Below, in pieces: positions 23,471-35,588 of a stretch of 64,000 bases of DNA (position 1 is its first letter; each line of letters begins with the position of its first letter). The stretch comes from Syngnathus acus. Lineage: Eukaryota; Chordata; Actinopteri; Syngnathiformes; Syngnathidae. The stretch is from assembly GCF_901709675.1 (NCBI RefSeq), contig NC_051104.1, positions 5,937,501 through 6,001,500 on the forward strand. The letters run 5' to 3'. The notes beneath the pieces are model-generated. The model saw only the letters and a program-made list of their open reading frames with translations. It had not been told where the DNA came from and did no database searches. Position numbers and translations under genes: made by a program.

Positions 23471-26400
23471 TCATTACAAAATTCCTTTTTTTTTTTTTAA
23501 AGGAGCATAGTTAAAGCCTTTTTGCCATTCAATGAACTGTTTAAATAAACAGAGAATTGTGCTTCGGTAACCACAGAATGGGCATCATGGGTTAAAAACT
23601 GCAAACTGCCAGTGGAATGTGTGTGCATTTCTTCGCCCTAGGCATAAATTGCAAATGAGTCAAAAGCAAGTTCCTGGAATTTTTTAGGTAGGCCATAAAA
23701 AAAAAAAAAAAAAAAAAATCCTCTCGCCTAGACCTACAATAAATGTTTGCAATAATAATTACTTTAATCCTACAATGGATATAGTACAGGTACTTGAAAT
23801 CTGGCGTCAGGGGCAACCCCGGAGCTCATAAGATCCAATTCACTCTCACATATTCAAAATGAGAAACTTACTCTGACAGGGTTCTGGTAATACATTTTAT
23901 ATGGAAAATGCAGTATTTTCAATAAAATATCACATTTTGACCATGACTAAAATATCCCTACAGACTGGTTGAACAGTCTTTTATAGGTGCTCAGGAGTTT
24001 TCTGTTTGGCTCTTGGATCCCAGCGAAACCTGATCAAAGCGTACACTGAGATATTTCATGTGTAAGTTGTGGGCTTGTACAAAAAAATATATAAAACAAG
24101 ATCATCTAGGAAACTGGCCACATAATCTTTTCCTGTTTTAATACAACTGGAGATTATTCAGACCAGGATTCTTGTTTGTTTTTGAGTCACACAATTCTCG
24201 TGAACTATCTGGTAAACAACATGGAGCATTAAAAATGAATTACTCTATGGGGGGAAAAAATACAGAGATAGAAAAAAAAAAATACAGCAAATATTTTTTC
24301 ACATTGGGATGAGGCAAGATGTATTTTGTTAGTGCTCAACTCCAGTATACTGTGTTTGTTGAGAGGGGGGGTGAGAAATAGAATCTCTCCATTGCAACTG
24401 CTCTCATCAGCAGTGCATGCGTTATTAAACAAACAGATGACAACAGCAGCCGCAAACACGCATGAAGCAGAACAGCCGGCGCTACATCACATGCAGATGT
24501 AAAGTCGAAAACTCATTTGTTACTGTTGTCTGCAATCTAACTTCAGAGTTCACATAGACACAAACTTTTTTTTTTTTTAATCTAATTTGTTAAATTTTAG
24601 GAAATGGCTATGTTGGTTGTGGATAAAATATTCAGTGTGATAATGGCGAAATTCTGCAACACTGGCTTTCTGAAAAGGAAAAAACAGTTTTTTATTGGTA
24701 TGTACTATATAGGGAAATGCAAGTCTGGTTATTGAAGCCATGTCTTGGTCAGCCAGATGGTGTTTGAAGATTTTCTTTTTGTGTGTGTGAACATTGCATA
24801 TTTTATTCATAACATATATTTAATATTTACTGTAGACAGTGCTTTTGTCAACGCTGGTCTCTTTAAAGTGATTATTGCTAAATTAAATTAAATCAGAGGT
24901 AGTGTGCAAGTGTGAAGCTTGTGGTTCTTTTTCATTATTCTCCTTCTGTTGTGAGTTGGATTAAACACATTGAATTTGCCAGGTCTACAAAACAGAACCT
25001 TAACACAATGATTATAGTTAGACTGCAACGACATCGGCAATTTACCTGATTTGAACTCGAGTCGAGGTGCTGATCTTTTTCCTACTCAAACAAAGCACTG
25101 AATAATTGAATTTTCACCACTCCAACTACAAACGTCAAGTTAGGTTATCAGGGAATTGGAGCAACAACAAAACAATGCCAATGCTGTTAACGAGAACATT
25201 TTGGGTAGGGAATAATTACTGACATGTCGTTTTAACGTGCAAGAGGTGTTTTTTTCATTTTTATAAAAATGGCAAGTACATTAATTGGCATATTTCATAT
25301 CCTCAATATCTGGTTTAATGAAGGCACACTGAGACATTTCACAAATCAAATTATTATGATTCTATTTTGAATGATGGTGAATAAAAAAGCATCCATTTTT
25401 AGAAATGGAAAATACAAGTACAGAGCACCAAGACTTACCAATTTTAACCTACCCAAGTAACATTAAAAGAAAAACATTTCAGAGAAAAGCATGATAATTC
25501 CGCTATTTTTCAGGGAAAAGTAAATTATAAAACTGAAGTGCTCTTTTCGGATAAATACAGTTTAGCCCATGGGAAAGCTAAATTATAAGTGTGTTTTAGT
25601 TCAAATAAAGAGAAATGTGGCTTTAGAGGAGAAGGTCGTGTTTTTTTCAGGGTTTCTTTGATTTCCTCAGTTTAAATCAAAGTCACGGACCAAGCTGGAT
25701 AAAAAACAAAACACTTAGTGTTGACTCAGCCCTGATGGGTTCAGTGCATCAGATGATGGTTGTTAAGAAAAAAAAGCTGCAGACAGTGTGGTGTGCGCCG
25801 AGATATCAAAATGCCTCCAGCTGATTTTTCTCTGTCCGATAAGAGTCTCTTTCATGCCAAACGCAGGGTTGTGGGGGGGAAAACAATATCTGATCAAGTT
25901 GTGTTCATAATCAGACAGGCTTGTCATTTGCAAGTTAATTTAATGAGGAAAAATAATAATCTTAGTTTAGGTTTAGGTGCTAGCAAGGAATATTAAGAGT
26001 TGCCAAAGAGACAAGATTTCATCAGCTTGAATTAAAAAAAACAAAAACTTTAAATTCTTCGTGTTAACTTTTAAAGTGTTAATCAATTTCCTTAAGATTT
26101 AAAAAGATAAATACAATTTGGTAAATTACCTTACAATTTAATCTCAAATGAAAAGAATTGAGGTTTTATCCAAAGTATTATCTATGGTTTCCCTAAGGCG
26201 AAGTACAAATAAGAAGCGAGGCTGTTCCCCCGAGGACCTCTGTACCATCTGAAAGACAAACAGAGTGTGCGCCGCAGAAATTGAAAGAGAATGGTGAGGT
26301 GGAAGATTAGATAGTCTGAGGGAATAAACAGAGCATCTGGTGAATACATCTCAAGCGACACACTCGTATAACCTTTTTTTTATTTGAATTACCTTTGCCT

Positions 26401-27607
26401 TTGGGACTCAAGTTATACACTGACAAGCCAAAGATGAGTTGCAACACTTTTGACATGAAGCAAATCTTATTTCAAAGTTGAGGATTGGTGGATTTCTTTT
26501 TGAATGTTATGCAATAGAGTCAAAACTCCAAATAAGTTAAAGCAAAATGTAACCAACATGAGATCTTCCATTGAACTAACGGTTTTAAATTGTGCTCAGG
26601 ATGCAAACTGTCAGGTCCTGGTCACTCAATCAGCAGTCAGGTGGGAGGCTTCTCTTGTCAGGACTGATTGAAAATAATCTTGCGGGGCAGCTCGGTAAAT
26701 TTAAACAAGGCCCATGCAATGGGGATTAAAAGAGAAAATGGTGCCTGAAGAAACCAGTTGCAGCTTGGGGAGCTCTCCCCGCAATTATATCAGATAAGTG
26801 CAATGTGACAGGTGGGAAGCAATTCTTTAGGGATCTCCAAATTGGCTTTGAGGATGAGACATATCGGTATCAAAGGTAGCAGATAGGTGCCAGATGATCA
26901 AGGCAACAGGAGTAGGATTATTAGATGGTGGCTGAAACATCTGGATTGTCACCAACTAAATGACAGTAGCGAGGTTTTCAGTGGATCTCCATCCAAGCAT
27001 GAATACTGAAAAGTGTTGACTTTTCCAAATTGACTTGTACAGGTGTTGTATTCAAATAGAGCAGGTTCAGTTTATACCTCCCACGCCGATTTGGCAGGCT
27101 GAAATTGATTCTCCTGGTATGTGACTGTATAATCATGTTTAGGACCTCCTTCACCTTTCATGTATTTTTTTTTTTATTTTTTTTACCCATCTTGACAAAC
27201 TTGCCAGAATTGGAATTTGTCTTGGGTAAAAATCAAAACAAGCATCCAAGTCCTGTATTGTTCCCACCAGTCTTTATCTAAAGATCAATTAGGATTCCAA
27301 CAAAGCCAGTTGCTTATTAGCATAAACTTTCCCCGAGCCTTCCACCGTCTCTACATTTTCAAAAGAAGGCTTACTCAGCAGATCATGCACAACACTCAGC
27401 GTTCCCGGCTACAAAGAAAGTGCTCAAGCGTGAGTTCGAGCAAACATGAATTTCCATTGATCACTCGCGACAGGAACCTTTTCAAAGAGCTCTGAGATCT
27501 GTGTGTCTCTGAAAAACATCAACCAGACGGATATCGATTAGGGAGAATTATGTGCGGGTCATCTAGAATACATCACACGAGGTGGAATTACGGACACAGA
27601 AATTAGT
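23471..27607. other. Unique AT-rich non-coding DNA
   Basis: A 22-nt poly-A run lies at 23697-23718 and a smaller T run at 24567-24578. Open frames are under 95 codons and unrecognisable. GGGAAAAGTAAATTATAA (about 25514) and GGGAAAGCTAAATTATAA (about 25571) form a small local near-repeat. No gene or RNA was recognised. Confidence 0.55.
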
Positions 27608-27672
27608 AAAGAATCAAACTCTGAATCTTTTAACTGTGAGGCGAACGTGCTGCCAAATACTCCACTGTCACC
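27608..27672 (-). mobile_element. Decayed tRNA-like SINE head, minus orientation
   Basis: GAATCAAACTCTGAATC, TTTTAACTGTGAGGCGAACG and TGCTGCCAAATACTCCACTG follow, with substitutions, the reverse complement of a common fish repeat that starts with a GGTGG...GGTTAGCACGT head and ends in a GGTTCGAATC-like B box. The order of the blocks (B box, TGTGAGGC, ACGTGCT, CCAC) is kept. It is too diverged to be active or to be a true tRNA gene. Confidence 0.5.
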
Positions 27673-27997
27673 TGTTTTTTTTTTTTTAACTTAAAAAACT
27701 AATTAGCTTTTTTCCCCCTGTCTAGATCTTTGATAAGCACCCAACTGTTTATCTGCCAAAATGAATTACTGTGGTCTGATGTTTTTATGTGCTGTCAGGT
27801 CAAATGATATCTGGAGCCTATTAATACTTCATCTATGAGAAAAGCGTGAATATGAATGGGAAGTAAATATTGCAGTGATGGTGGAGTCGATGTGAGGTCA
27901 GTTAAACAAACATATTGATGAAGTATTTTATAGCCAGTTTCATCGTAATGTTGAGTACAGAAGTGCCAATTTTCAGGGTCAAACTTCAAAATCCTTA

Positions 27998-28231
27998 CCG
28001 TATTTTCCGCATTATAAGGCGCACCTAAAAACCTCCGATTTTCTCAAAAGCCGCCTTATAGTCAGGTGAGCCTTATATATGGACCAATATTGAGCCACTA
28101 CAGCAGGCATGTCCCAAGTCCGGCCCGCGGGCCAAATGTATATATCTTATATATGGACAAAGTTTTAAAATGGGCCATTCATTGAAGGTGCGCCTTATAA
28201 TCCGGTGCGCCTTATAGTGTGGAAAATACGG
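27998..28231. mobile_element. TA-flanked inverted-repeat element, copy 1
   Basis: The element starts CCGTATTTTCCGCATTATAA and ends with the matching inverted repeat TTATAGTGTGGAAAATACGG. TA stands immediately outside both ends (27996-27997, 28232-28233). The subterminal motif GGCGCACC is mirrored as GGTGCGCC. At 234 bp it encodes nothing. Between the arms sits CAGCAGGCATGTCCCAAGTC followed by CGGCCCGCGGGCC, which resembles the end of a hAT (Charlie-type) element. This is a non-autonomous element; the source transposase family is inferred only from the TA duplication. Confidence 0.85.
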
Positions 28232-28233
28232 TA

Positions 28234-30876
28234 ATTTAACTTATTATAGAGGTGAGTTAAATTGAGGGCATGCATGGGCAATGACACAACCTTAAAATCA
28301 AAATAAGTTGTAAGCGGGGGAATATGCCGTTGAGGCGAGAGCACACACTTTTCTCCAATCGTTTACAGTTTGACATCTTGTTTCATGCTTCAGTGATGTT
28401 GAAATGGCCAGCTGTAACCAGCCTCTCAGATTCCTTTACAGAACTTGAGTGTTAGTCCTTTGAGTGCTTTTCTAAATATGTGGCGTTAGCACCTTTCCTA
28501 CGCCCGACAGTCCCGGAGGCTGCATTGCAATCTTTACAGAACTAATTCCAGAGTGGAAGCAGGCCCCTTTGTAGCGGACATTAACAAGGGTCTCTACATG
28601 AGTATCCAGGGAGCATTTCTTTTCTCAGTTCCCATTCGATATATGCAAATAGATTGTATAGGAAGCTTTTGAAAATAAGAAGCTCCTTTTTGGAAAAGCA
28701 TACAAAAAGATGTGTGTGCTTCTGCTCAGGATAACCGTGGGGACTGGTAAAGAGGAAAAAAGCGTTTTATGTTCTTGGGGAAGGATCATAAACGGGAGGA
28801 AGGAAAAAAATAGTCGCATTTTAATCAAGGGTTGGGAACATGCATTCATTTGTATGTATCGTTTTTAGAATGACAGCACTAAATTAACATCATCAGATAT
28901 GATTTAGGCAGACGTTTTCCTCATTTGCAAAGAAAAAAAAAGAAAACAAAACTAAATGAGACTCATTAGCCCATGAGAGCGAACATCAACCAGTTGAAAT
29001 AGAAATAATAGCTTATTTTGCTTATGAAAGGAGAACAATAGCAGTTGATTTTATGTGAACATAATTAAAAAATAATATCAAATATTCATTGCTAAAATGC
29101 TTTTAACACCGCGACTATCAATGCTTTAGTCTCGGCCCTTCAAACTGAAATCCATTTATTATTTCCTTTTAGTTCCCCGCTTCCAATTAATTGTTTTCAT
29201 TTCCCAATCATTTCCTCTTAATCAATTTTCACTCACTGTTATTTCTATCAGTCTTGCTCGCAAGCTCCTTTGCATATTTTTCAAGCTCCTCTTTGAGAAA
29301 TTCTGCTGAGAGAACATCTGGCTCCCTCTGGGAAGTCCTACGGAGTGACATGAACACAACTGAAAGCCAGATGTCAACAATGCAGGGGCTTAGTACAGGT
29401 GGAGTTTGTGGGTGGTCTAATATATTGACTGACTTCCTCTTATATTTTTAGCAATATCATAAATATGCATTATGTATAGGCCCACTGTAGTAAAAGAAAC
29501 TCTTGAGCGTTTTGAACGAGTGTTTATGGATAGAAATATATACTTGATGTCTTACCTGCTTGGGATAATCAGCTCAAGGTGCAGCAAAAGATATCCCACC
29601 CACTTCAACACCTCCAAAGGATCAGTTCAGCTCATTTTCACGCCGCTGTTTAAATAGGTTATTTATGTCTTGTATCTTTTCTAAATGCGTTTTGCTTATA
29701 AATAGGGTTTAGTGACATGCAGTGGATCAAGAAAATCATGTAAATACAGGTTTATTTCGTTTTTATTTTAAAAATATGATTTACGTACAAGGTTCAAATG
29801 ATTTGAAAACATTGTGTAGAAAAATATAGTCAGTAACAGTTCAATGCTTGACAACCCAAACTGAAAAAAAATCAGGGATGGATAGATCGACAAATAAATG
29901 AATAAATAAAAAAAAAACAAATACGTAAAAAAATAAATAAAATAAATTATATTACATACTGTATACACAAACACATAATAAATACGAAATGAAATATTTG
30001 ATGTCCGATATTAGTTTTTTTAACAGCTCTCCCAAATTCAGGTGGTTATCCGTGACATACAGTATGCTACATTTTCATTTAGAAGATGGCATTCAATTCC
30101 AAACTGTGTAGATATGGAACTGCCACCGGCTACAGAATCTCATCTGGAAATTTCTCTGCATTGATCGGAGATGTGGATGACATCCTACTCCATCAAACCG
30201 CCTTTACCAAAAGCTGTTACTCTATCAAGATTCAAGAGTTTTTATTTTATTTTATTATATCAGTACAGCAATCAACCCTCGTGATCTTTACATGCTAACT
30301 CTGCAAGGTAGATTCAGTTGGCAGTGATGGCCACACCCCGGGGGTACTGCAAGTTCAAAACAACAGTCAGTAGCAACAGCAAAGAAGTGACATGGAGCAT
30401 TATTTCAAATGGGTTGTGTTAGTAGAAAACAAATGTATTCATGGTTTATGTTAAAGCTACACAGACCTGATTTGAACCTGAATATTCAACACACCAGTGA
30501 AAACATTCTTAACTTGAACTCCCTCCAGTTGAATTTAAAATAGTTGAAATCCAATCAAGTGGCAACAAATGCTCCAATCATCTGCACTGTGTACACGCCA
30601 TATCGTTCTATATAACCTTACCTAACCTGTGTGTCACCTAGCAACAGTCTGCTTGAACAAAATGTGTTCTTCGATCTGTTGCCTAGCGCTGAGTGTGTTC
30701 AGAAATTTGTGTGCAAAACTGTCACTTGGCAATCAATACAAATCATTTCATTGCATCTGTAGAAATGTTTTGATGAATAGAAAAGAAAAGCCCCCGTGGG
30801 GAATGACGTTGGTATGTAATTTTGCACTTTTATCCCCCAACTTGTACCTTCCTGTAAATCGAGCTGTTGTTACATG
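28234..30876. other. Unique non-coding DNA
   Basis: No gene is supported. A minus-strand stretch at 29556-29626 is open for 23 codons and runs into an excellent donor (CAAGCAG/GTAAGAC), but it lacks a good acceptor; see findings. The stretch at 29880-29945 is an A-rich run of AAATAAATG-like units. Otherwise AT-rich and featureless. Confidence 0.5.
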
Positions 30877-30923
30877 CAGTTTCTCACACGTGAGATTAAT
30901 AAAGTTCCTCTTATCTTATCTTA
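30877..30923 (+). mobile_element. Retrotransposon 3' tail ending in ATCTT-type repeats
   Basis: CAGTTTCTCACACGTGAGAT, then TAATAAAGTTCCTCTTATCT and TATCTTA match the fish LINE tail (TTTCCCCACTGTGGGATTAA followed by TAAAGTT and repeated ATCTT). Only the last 50 bp is recognisable. The TTATC repeat marks the 3' end, so the element reads on the plus strand and is 5'-truncated. Confidence 0.72.
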
Positions 30924-32411
30924 ATTATAAGTGAACATTTGAAATGCTCAAAACAAAGGTTATGACTAATGCAACTGTTTTGATGACTCACATTTGTTCG
31001 ACTAATACTGTCTGCATTGCCATTGGTCCAAACTACAAATTGTTGAGTTATTTTATTATCCTGTTCCATCTAATTATCAAGCTTATTAATGATGAACCAG
31101 GACAAAAGAAAAGTCTCTGGAAACTGCAAGTTGGGCTGCTGTTGACTTTCCTGTTGTATTTTTGACTGTGACCTCTTTGCTCTCGTATTTTTTGCTGCCG
31201 CAGTCTACTACACAGACTTCTATTAACTCCGTCCACATCATCCAAACCATAAATTGTGAAAGTGAAAGACTTGAACTTTGACAAGTTGTCTACTTCAACC
31301 TTTCAAATATGCCTTTTTCAACGCACTTTGCCTTTTTGGCCTTTCCTGCGAATTTGACAGCCTCTGAGATATCAACTGAGGCGTAACAACAGGTGTGACG
31401 GTGGGGGTATAAAATAAAAGCAGAAAGCTCGGACCAAGGTGTGGAGTGTAACACCCAAGACTTATGGTACTGTTGTTTTGAAAGAAATTGTGGCTATCTG
31501 ACAAGTATTGAATACATTATCAAACCAGACACCGGCGTTGATAACGTCACACATCTGTTTGTAGGAAGCTGATTTGAGTTTTGAATTTGAATTCAATTCG
31601 ATTTCAAGGAGTGTAACAAATGGATATAAATTCTTTTTTAGACCTTGACCACATCATTTTAGAGATCTTTTATTAAGTCAACTGGGGGCATCAAAAGGTA
31701 AAACACATCTTCTATAACACAAATGAGCCAGTCCGGAACATGGGGAAAAATATATTTTTTAAAAAGTTCTTGTATAGTACAAATCGTACAAGTGACATTA
31801 GTGACTTTGATGTGATTCATCACAAGGTCGTACTTGCTGCAACACATCCGCTTTCACTCACCACTCATTATTATTTCATACTTGGGCAATGTTGGCACAA
31901 TATGTTCTTAGCAGACAGTTTGTGTCAAAACATGAATTTTAACATCAGGGATTGGTGTCTGCCTCAAAATCAAAGGGTCGCGACGTCTCTCTACAGCTGT
32001 CACTTTGTGCTAGCGTTACAGCCTGCACCCTCGAAAACATCCATCACCAAAAAGGCAGACATACCAATTTCTGCTGTGACAGTAGCCTCAACAGAGCTGA
32101 CTATACTGTAGCTTACGGGTATGTTGAGCTTTCTCTTCCAATTTTTAGGCAGGAAAGTCTCCTTTTAAAAGCATCACTACCATTCCAGTAGACTCGAGAA
32201 CATACAATTGCTCCATAGAGAGGAGCATAAGAAAATGTTTGCTCCTGATAAATCAACCTTGTTTGTAAAGCAATAAGAAATACGCAATACATGTGGAATT
32301 ATTGTTTTTATTGTTATAGTTTTCCCAATGGTGCCCTATCATCCTTTGTGCATCACTGAATGACTGAGGGACAATACAAGCAAAATCTCTTTTTTACTAC
32401 CAAGCAGTATA
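30924..32411. other. Unique non-coding DNA
   Basis: A 123-codon plus-strand frame at 31740-32111 has no recognised domain and is overlapped by another open frame at 31952-32191. Nothing else stands out. Confidence 0.55.
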
Positions 32412-32942
32412 TTGTTCTCTTGTTATTCAAACATTCACTATTGTCTTAAAAATCATATACCGCATTTTCGATCTGACAGCCAGTATACGGTGTGTGGCAG
32501 TCATATTCTAAAATCTTATTTACATAACAATTTTCCTACTCCCCCGCTGTCACACTTGACTATTTTTTTCCCCCTCTGTCTCTTTGCGGTATACAACTTT
32601 CCACCACAGCGCCCCCTATTGGCTCCATCTATCACTCTGTTGCTGTTATCCAATGCAAAAACAGCAAAAATAATCCTTGACTCCATCTGCTCCTTGGCAT
32701 GCATGACAAGCCTGCATATCAAAACAAACTTAACAGTTCACAGCCAAGCCTACACTGACCACCTCGGTTATAGAATAATCTTCTCAAGACAGCCAATTAC
32801 TGCACATCTCATATATGGTGACTCCCATAACCCCAAAAGCCTTTTAGCCATTACAAACTTCTCAAGTCATCTAATAACACCTCCACACCCTTCATTTCTA
32901 TTCTTCCAAACAAAAATCAACAAATTTAAAAATTGTATGTAA
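32412..32942 (+). other. C-rich, G-poor stretch with an unexplained 176-codon open frame
   Basis: The plus strand is strikingly poor in G, above all from about 32720 to 32935. This removes many stop codons and explains the long open frame. The predicted peptide is rich in Leu, Ile, Pro, Thr and His. It shows no domain, signal peptide or splice context I recognise. A non-coding skewed region is more likely than a gene. Confidence 0.35.
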
Positions 32943-34640
32943 AGGGAGGGCAAGTCCAAAGATAATAATTATATTTAAAGCCTGCAGAGATATTCTCTTT
33001 TTTTTTTTCCCCACATGTCCGTTTGTCATGCTTGGATAGCAAAATTCACAAATGCATCGTTCATTTTTGGAATGTTTTATGTTAATAACCAGTGGCAAGC
33101 ATTATTTTGAAATCTATGGGAGCTACAACTGAACTAACAACAGCAGAGACAACCAAAACATGTCGCTTGGCTGGATTTTTTTTGGAAACTCCATTTTATT
33201 TACAAAATTGCTGACTTTGAGTTGTACTTGCTGCAGTGTAGTTTTATGGGTCCTTGTGGGATTGGGCTAGTAAACAGGAGATGAGACGGTAAATTCTTAC
33301 ACTGTGAAAGCGTCAAGTACGTGACTCAGTTAGGGTTGTTGGGTTGGAATGCTGCTGGATATACTACAAAACCAGACAGATGTCTCAGTGGCTCGATAGC
33401 AGGATTGTGAGACATCTTTATTTAGTTCTTTATATTGCTGGTTTTGGACTGTCCTGAAAACAAAATGGACAGAATAAGACATAGATAAGTCAGATTACAA
33501 CCTTCTCTAGTACCTGAGTGTATTGAGTCTGATTTTGTGTGCATGCGTGTGTGTATTTACAATATTAGCTATTTTCTTTTCTTTTATTTTATCAGAACAA
33601 TTGTCTTCACAATTGTTTTGATTGTATAAAAAAAACAAGTATGTAATAATTTGTTTATGCACTTGTTTCTGCAAAGTTTAACGTTTTTTTTTCCAAAATA
33701 TGTAAATTTTGCAACCCACATGGTTTAGGTGGAGCTGTTTCCGTCTTTATCGTTATGCAAGAAATATAGGCCACCACCATATGTTCAGTCAAATTGTTTT
33801 TTCTCAACATAGCTGTTTCAGAATTTAAATCTGGATTTAATTGATGCAAAAAGTAATACATTGTTAAATGAGTGTTGTCAATGTATTTCTAATTTGTATA
33901 GTTAAAACCAAGGAAAAAGTGTCTTTACCATTATTATTCATATAAATATAAAAATAACCTGTATACATACGTAAATAAAGGATTTTAAGAGAATATTTCC
34001 TTACTTGGTGCATGTGGTGCTTATATCCAAAGACAACTTTAGGCACTGCTTGACCGCTTTAATCTTGCACGCTATTTATCCCTCGACGCTGATTCATAGA
34101 ATTCCATATGCAACCATCCACAATGTATCATTAGTCAGCATTACGAAAGCTTTTTGTATCCTGCCGACACATTTCTTTGCCTTGCTCTCCAGGAATAAAC
34201 TGGTTGAGATAGTGTCAAAATAAAAGTCACAGTGCGTGCGTGTTTTATAGATGGTAAGACTGCATCTCGAGTCAGTACACTAGATCCATCATTGTAAGCA
34301 GTAAAATAAAAGATATACCGCAGACGTACGATTAATAGATTCTCACGATAATTTCTCCACAGTACCATTAACCTTTTCAAAGTATTTGAATAAGAAAATT
34401 GTTCTGCATTAAACACCAAAATATCGTATGATTAGCAATAATTTGTCTTTTTAGTATTAAAACGTTTTGCCATTACAGTGCTTTTAAATTTAAATATTGG
34501 AACAACTCTAATCCAACTGCATTGTGACAAGTTGACTTTAAAAATAGGATCCATTCACTAAAATGCAAAAAAAGCAGAAATGTCAATTACATTTATCCAA
34601 ACACGTTAACTCGCATACAGACGTACATGAGACACCTTAT
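32943..34640. other. Unique AT-rich non-coding DNA
   Basis: Frames are 60-92 codons with no recognised product. Poly-T stretches lie at about 32998-33008 and 33683-33691. No transposon ends were recognised. Confidence 0.55.
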
Positions 34641-35140
34641 CCCACATGAAGAGGAGGATGATGACGACATGACATTTACACTGTGACCTCCATCATATTA
34701 AACTGCAGCACCGAGTGTGTGTATGCTCCCTGTGACTCCATCAATCAGTCTAATTACTCATCAATCCAGTTAATTCTTCATTATCATTAACCTTGACAAT
34801 CTCCCCCCCCCTCCAAGAACATTGGCATCTGCCAGTTCTTTCAAAACCATTTGGGTATTTCACATCCACCAATTGCATCATCGAACCTTTAAGTAAACAC
34901 AAATGCAAACGTACTCATTCTAACTCCAGTCTGCTTCTCATTAGAAGTGTAATACGTCTTACTTAAGAGATTTGAACAACGACAAAAGTAGGTGATGCTC
35001 ACATTTAGCTCGGTTAATGAACCCATGCTGCTGAGTCCCTGTTAATGGATTATCCATTATGATTAGGCTATGATAGCCTCTGTGCCCCGTCAAAGCCTGA
35101 CATTTGTCATTTTACATGGCGTAGCAAACCTTCCTGATTA
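34640..35140. promoter_or_regulatory. Candidate conserved element with homeodomain-type palindrome
   Basis: CCATCAATCAGTCTAATTAC and TCATCAATCCAGTTAATTC repeat a PBX/HOX-like ATCAATC plus TAATT arrangement about 24 bp apart. At 35043-35059 TAATGGATTATCCATTA is a perfect palindrome (8-bp arms, one-base centre) containing GGATTA, the core of OTX/PITX-class sites. Nothing is coding. A regulatory role is inference from motifs. Confidence 0.35.
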
Positions 35141-35307
35141 CTACATATGAAGCAATCAATCATGATGAATTTGTTTTTTATTTTTAATTGCAAAAAGACT
35201 GATGAACATGGCACATTTTTGGCAACAGGATTACAGAAATTAATTATATTGGCACTCAGTCAGGATCCAGGCCAAACAATACTGAATATATTTGATCAAT
35301 CCGTATA

Positions 35308-35586
35308 CCGTATTTTCCGCACTATAAGGCGCACCTAAAAACCTCCAATTTTCTCAAAAGCCTTCTATATGGACCAATATTGAGCCACTACAGCAGGCGT
35401 GTCCAAAGTCCGGCCCGCGGGCCAAATGTATATATCTCATATACAGACAAAGTTTTTAAATGGGCCGTTCATTGAAGGTGCACCTTATAATCCGGTGCGC
35501 CTTATATATGGACAAAGTTTTAAAATGGGCCATTCATTGACTGTGCGCCTTATAATCCGGTGTGCCTTATAGTGCGGAAAATACGG
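35308..35586. mobile_element. TA-flanked inverted-repeat element, copy 2, internally duplicated
   Basis: This copy has the same termini as the one at 27998: CCGTATTTTCCGCACTATAA at the left and TTATAGTGCGGAAAATACGG at the right, with TA outside each end. It also has the same internal hAT-like segment (35391-35430). It is longer, 279 bp, because the block ATATGGACAAAGTTTTAAAA, TGGGCCATTCATTGA, GTGCGCCTTATAATCCGG is present twice near the right end. It also lost part of the left arm after CTCAAAAGCC. No coding capacity. Confidence 0.85.
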
Positions 35587-35588
35587 TA

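Noticed and set aside
33980-34080. Minus-strand open stretch before CACCAA/GTAAGG
   Set aside because: Two frames are open, there is no pyrimidine-rich acceptor, and the peptide is not recognised. Expected by chance at this frequency.
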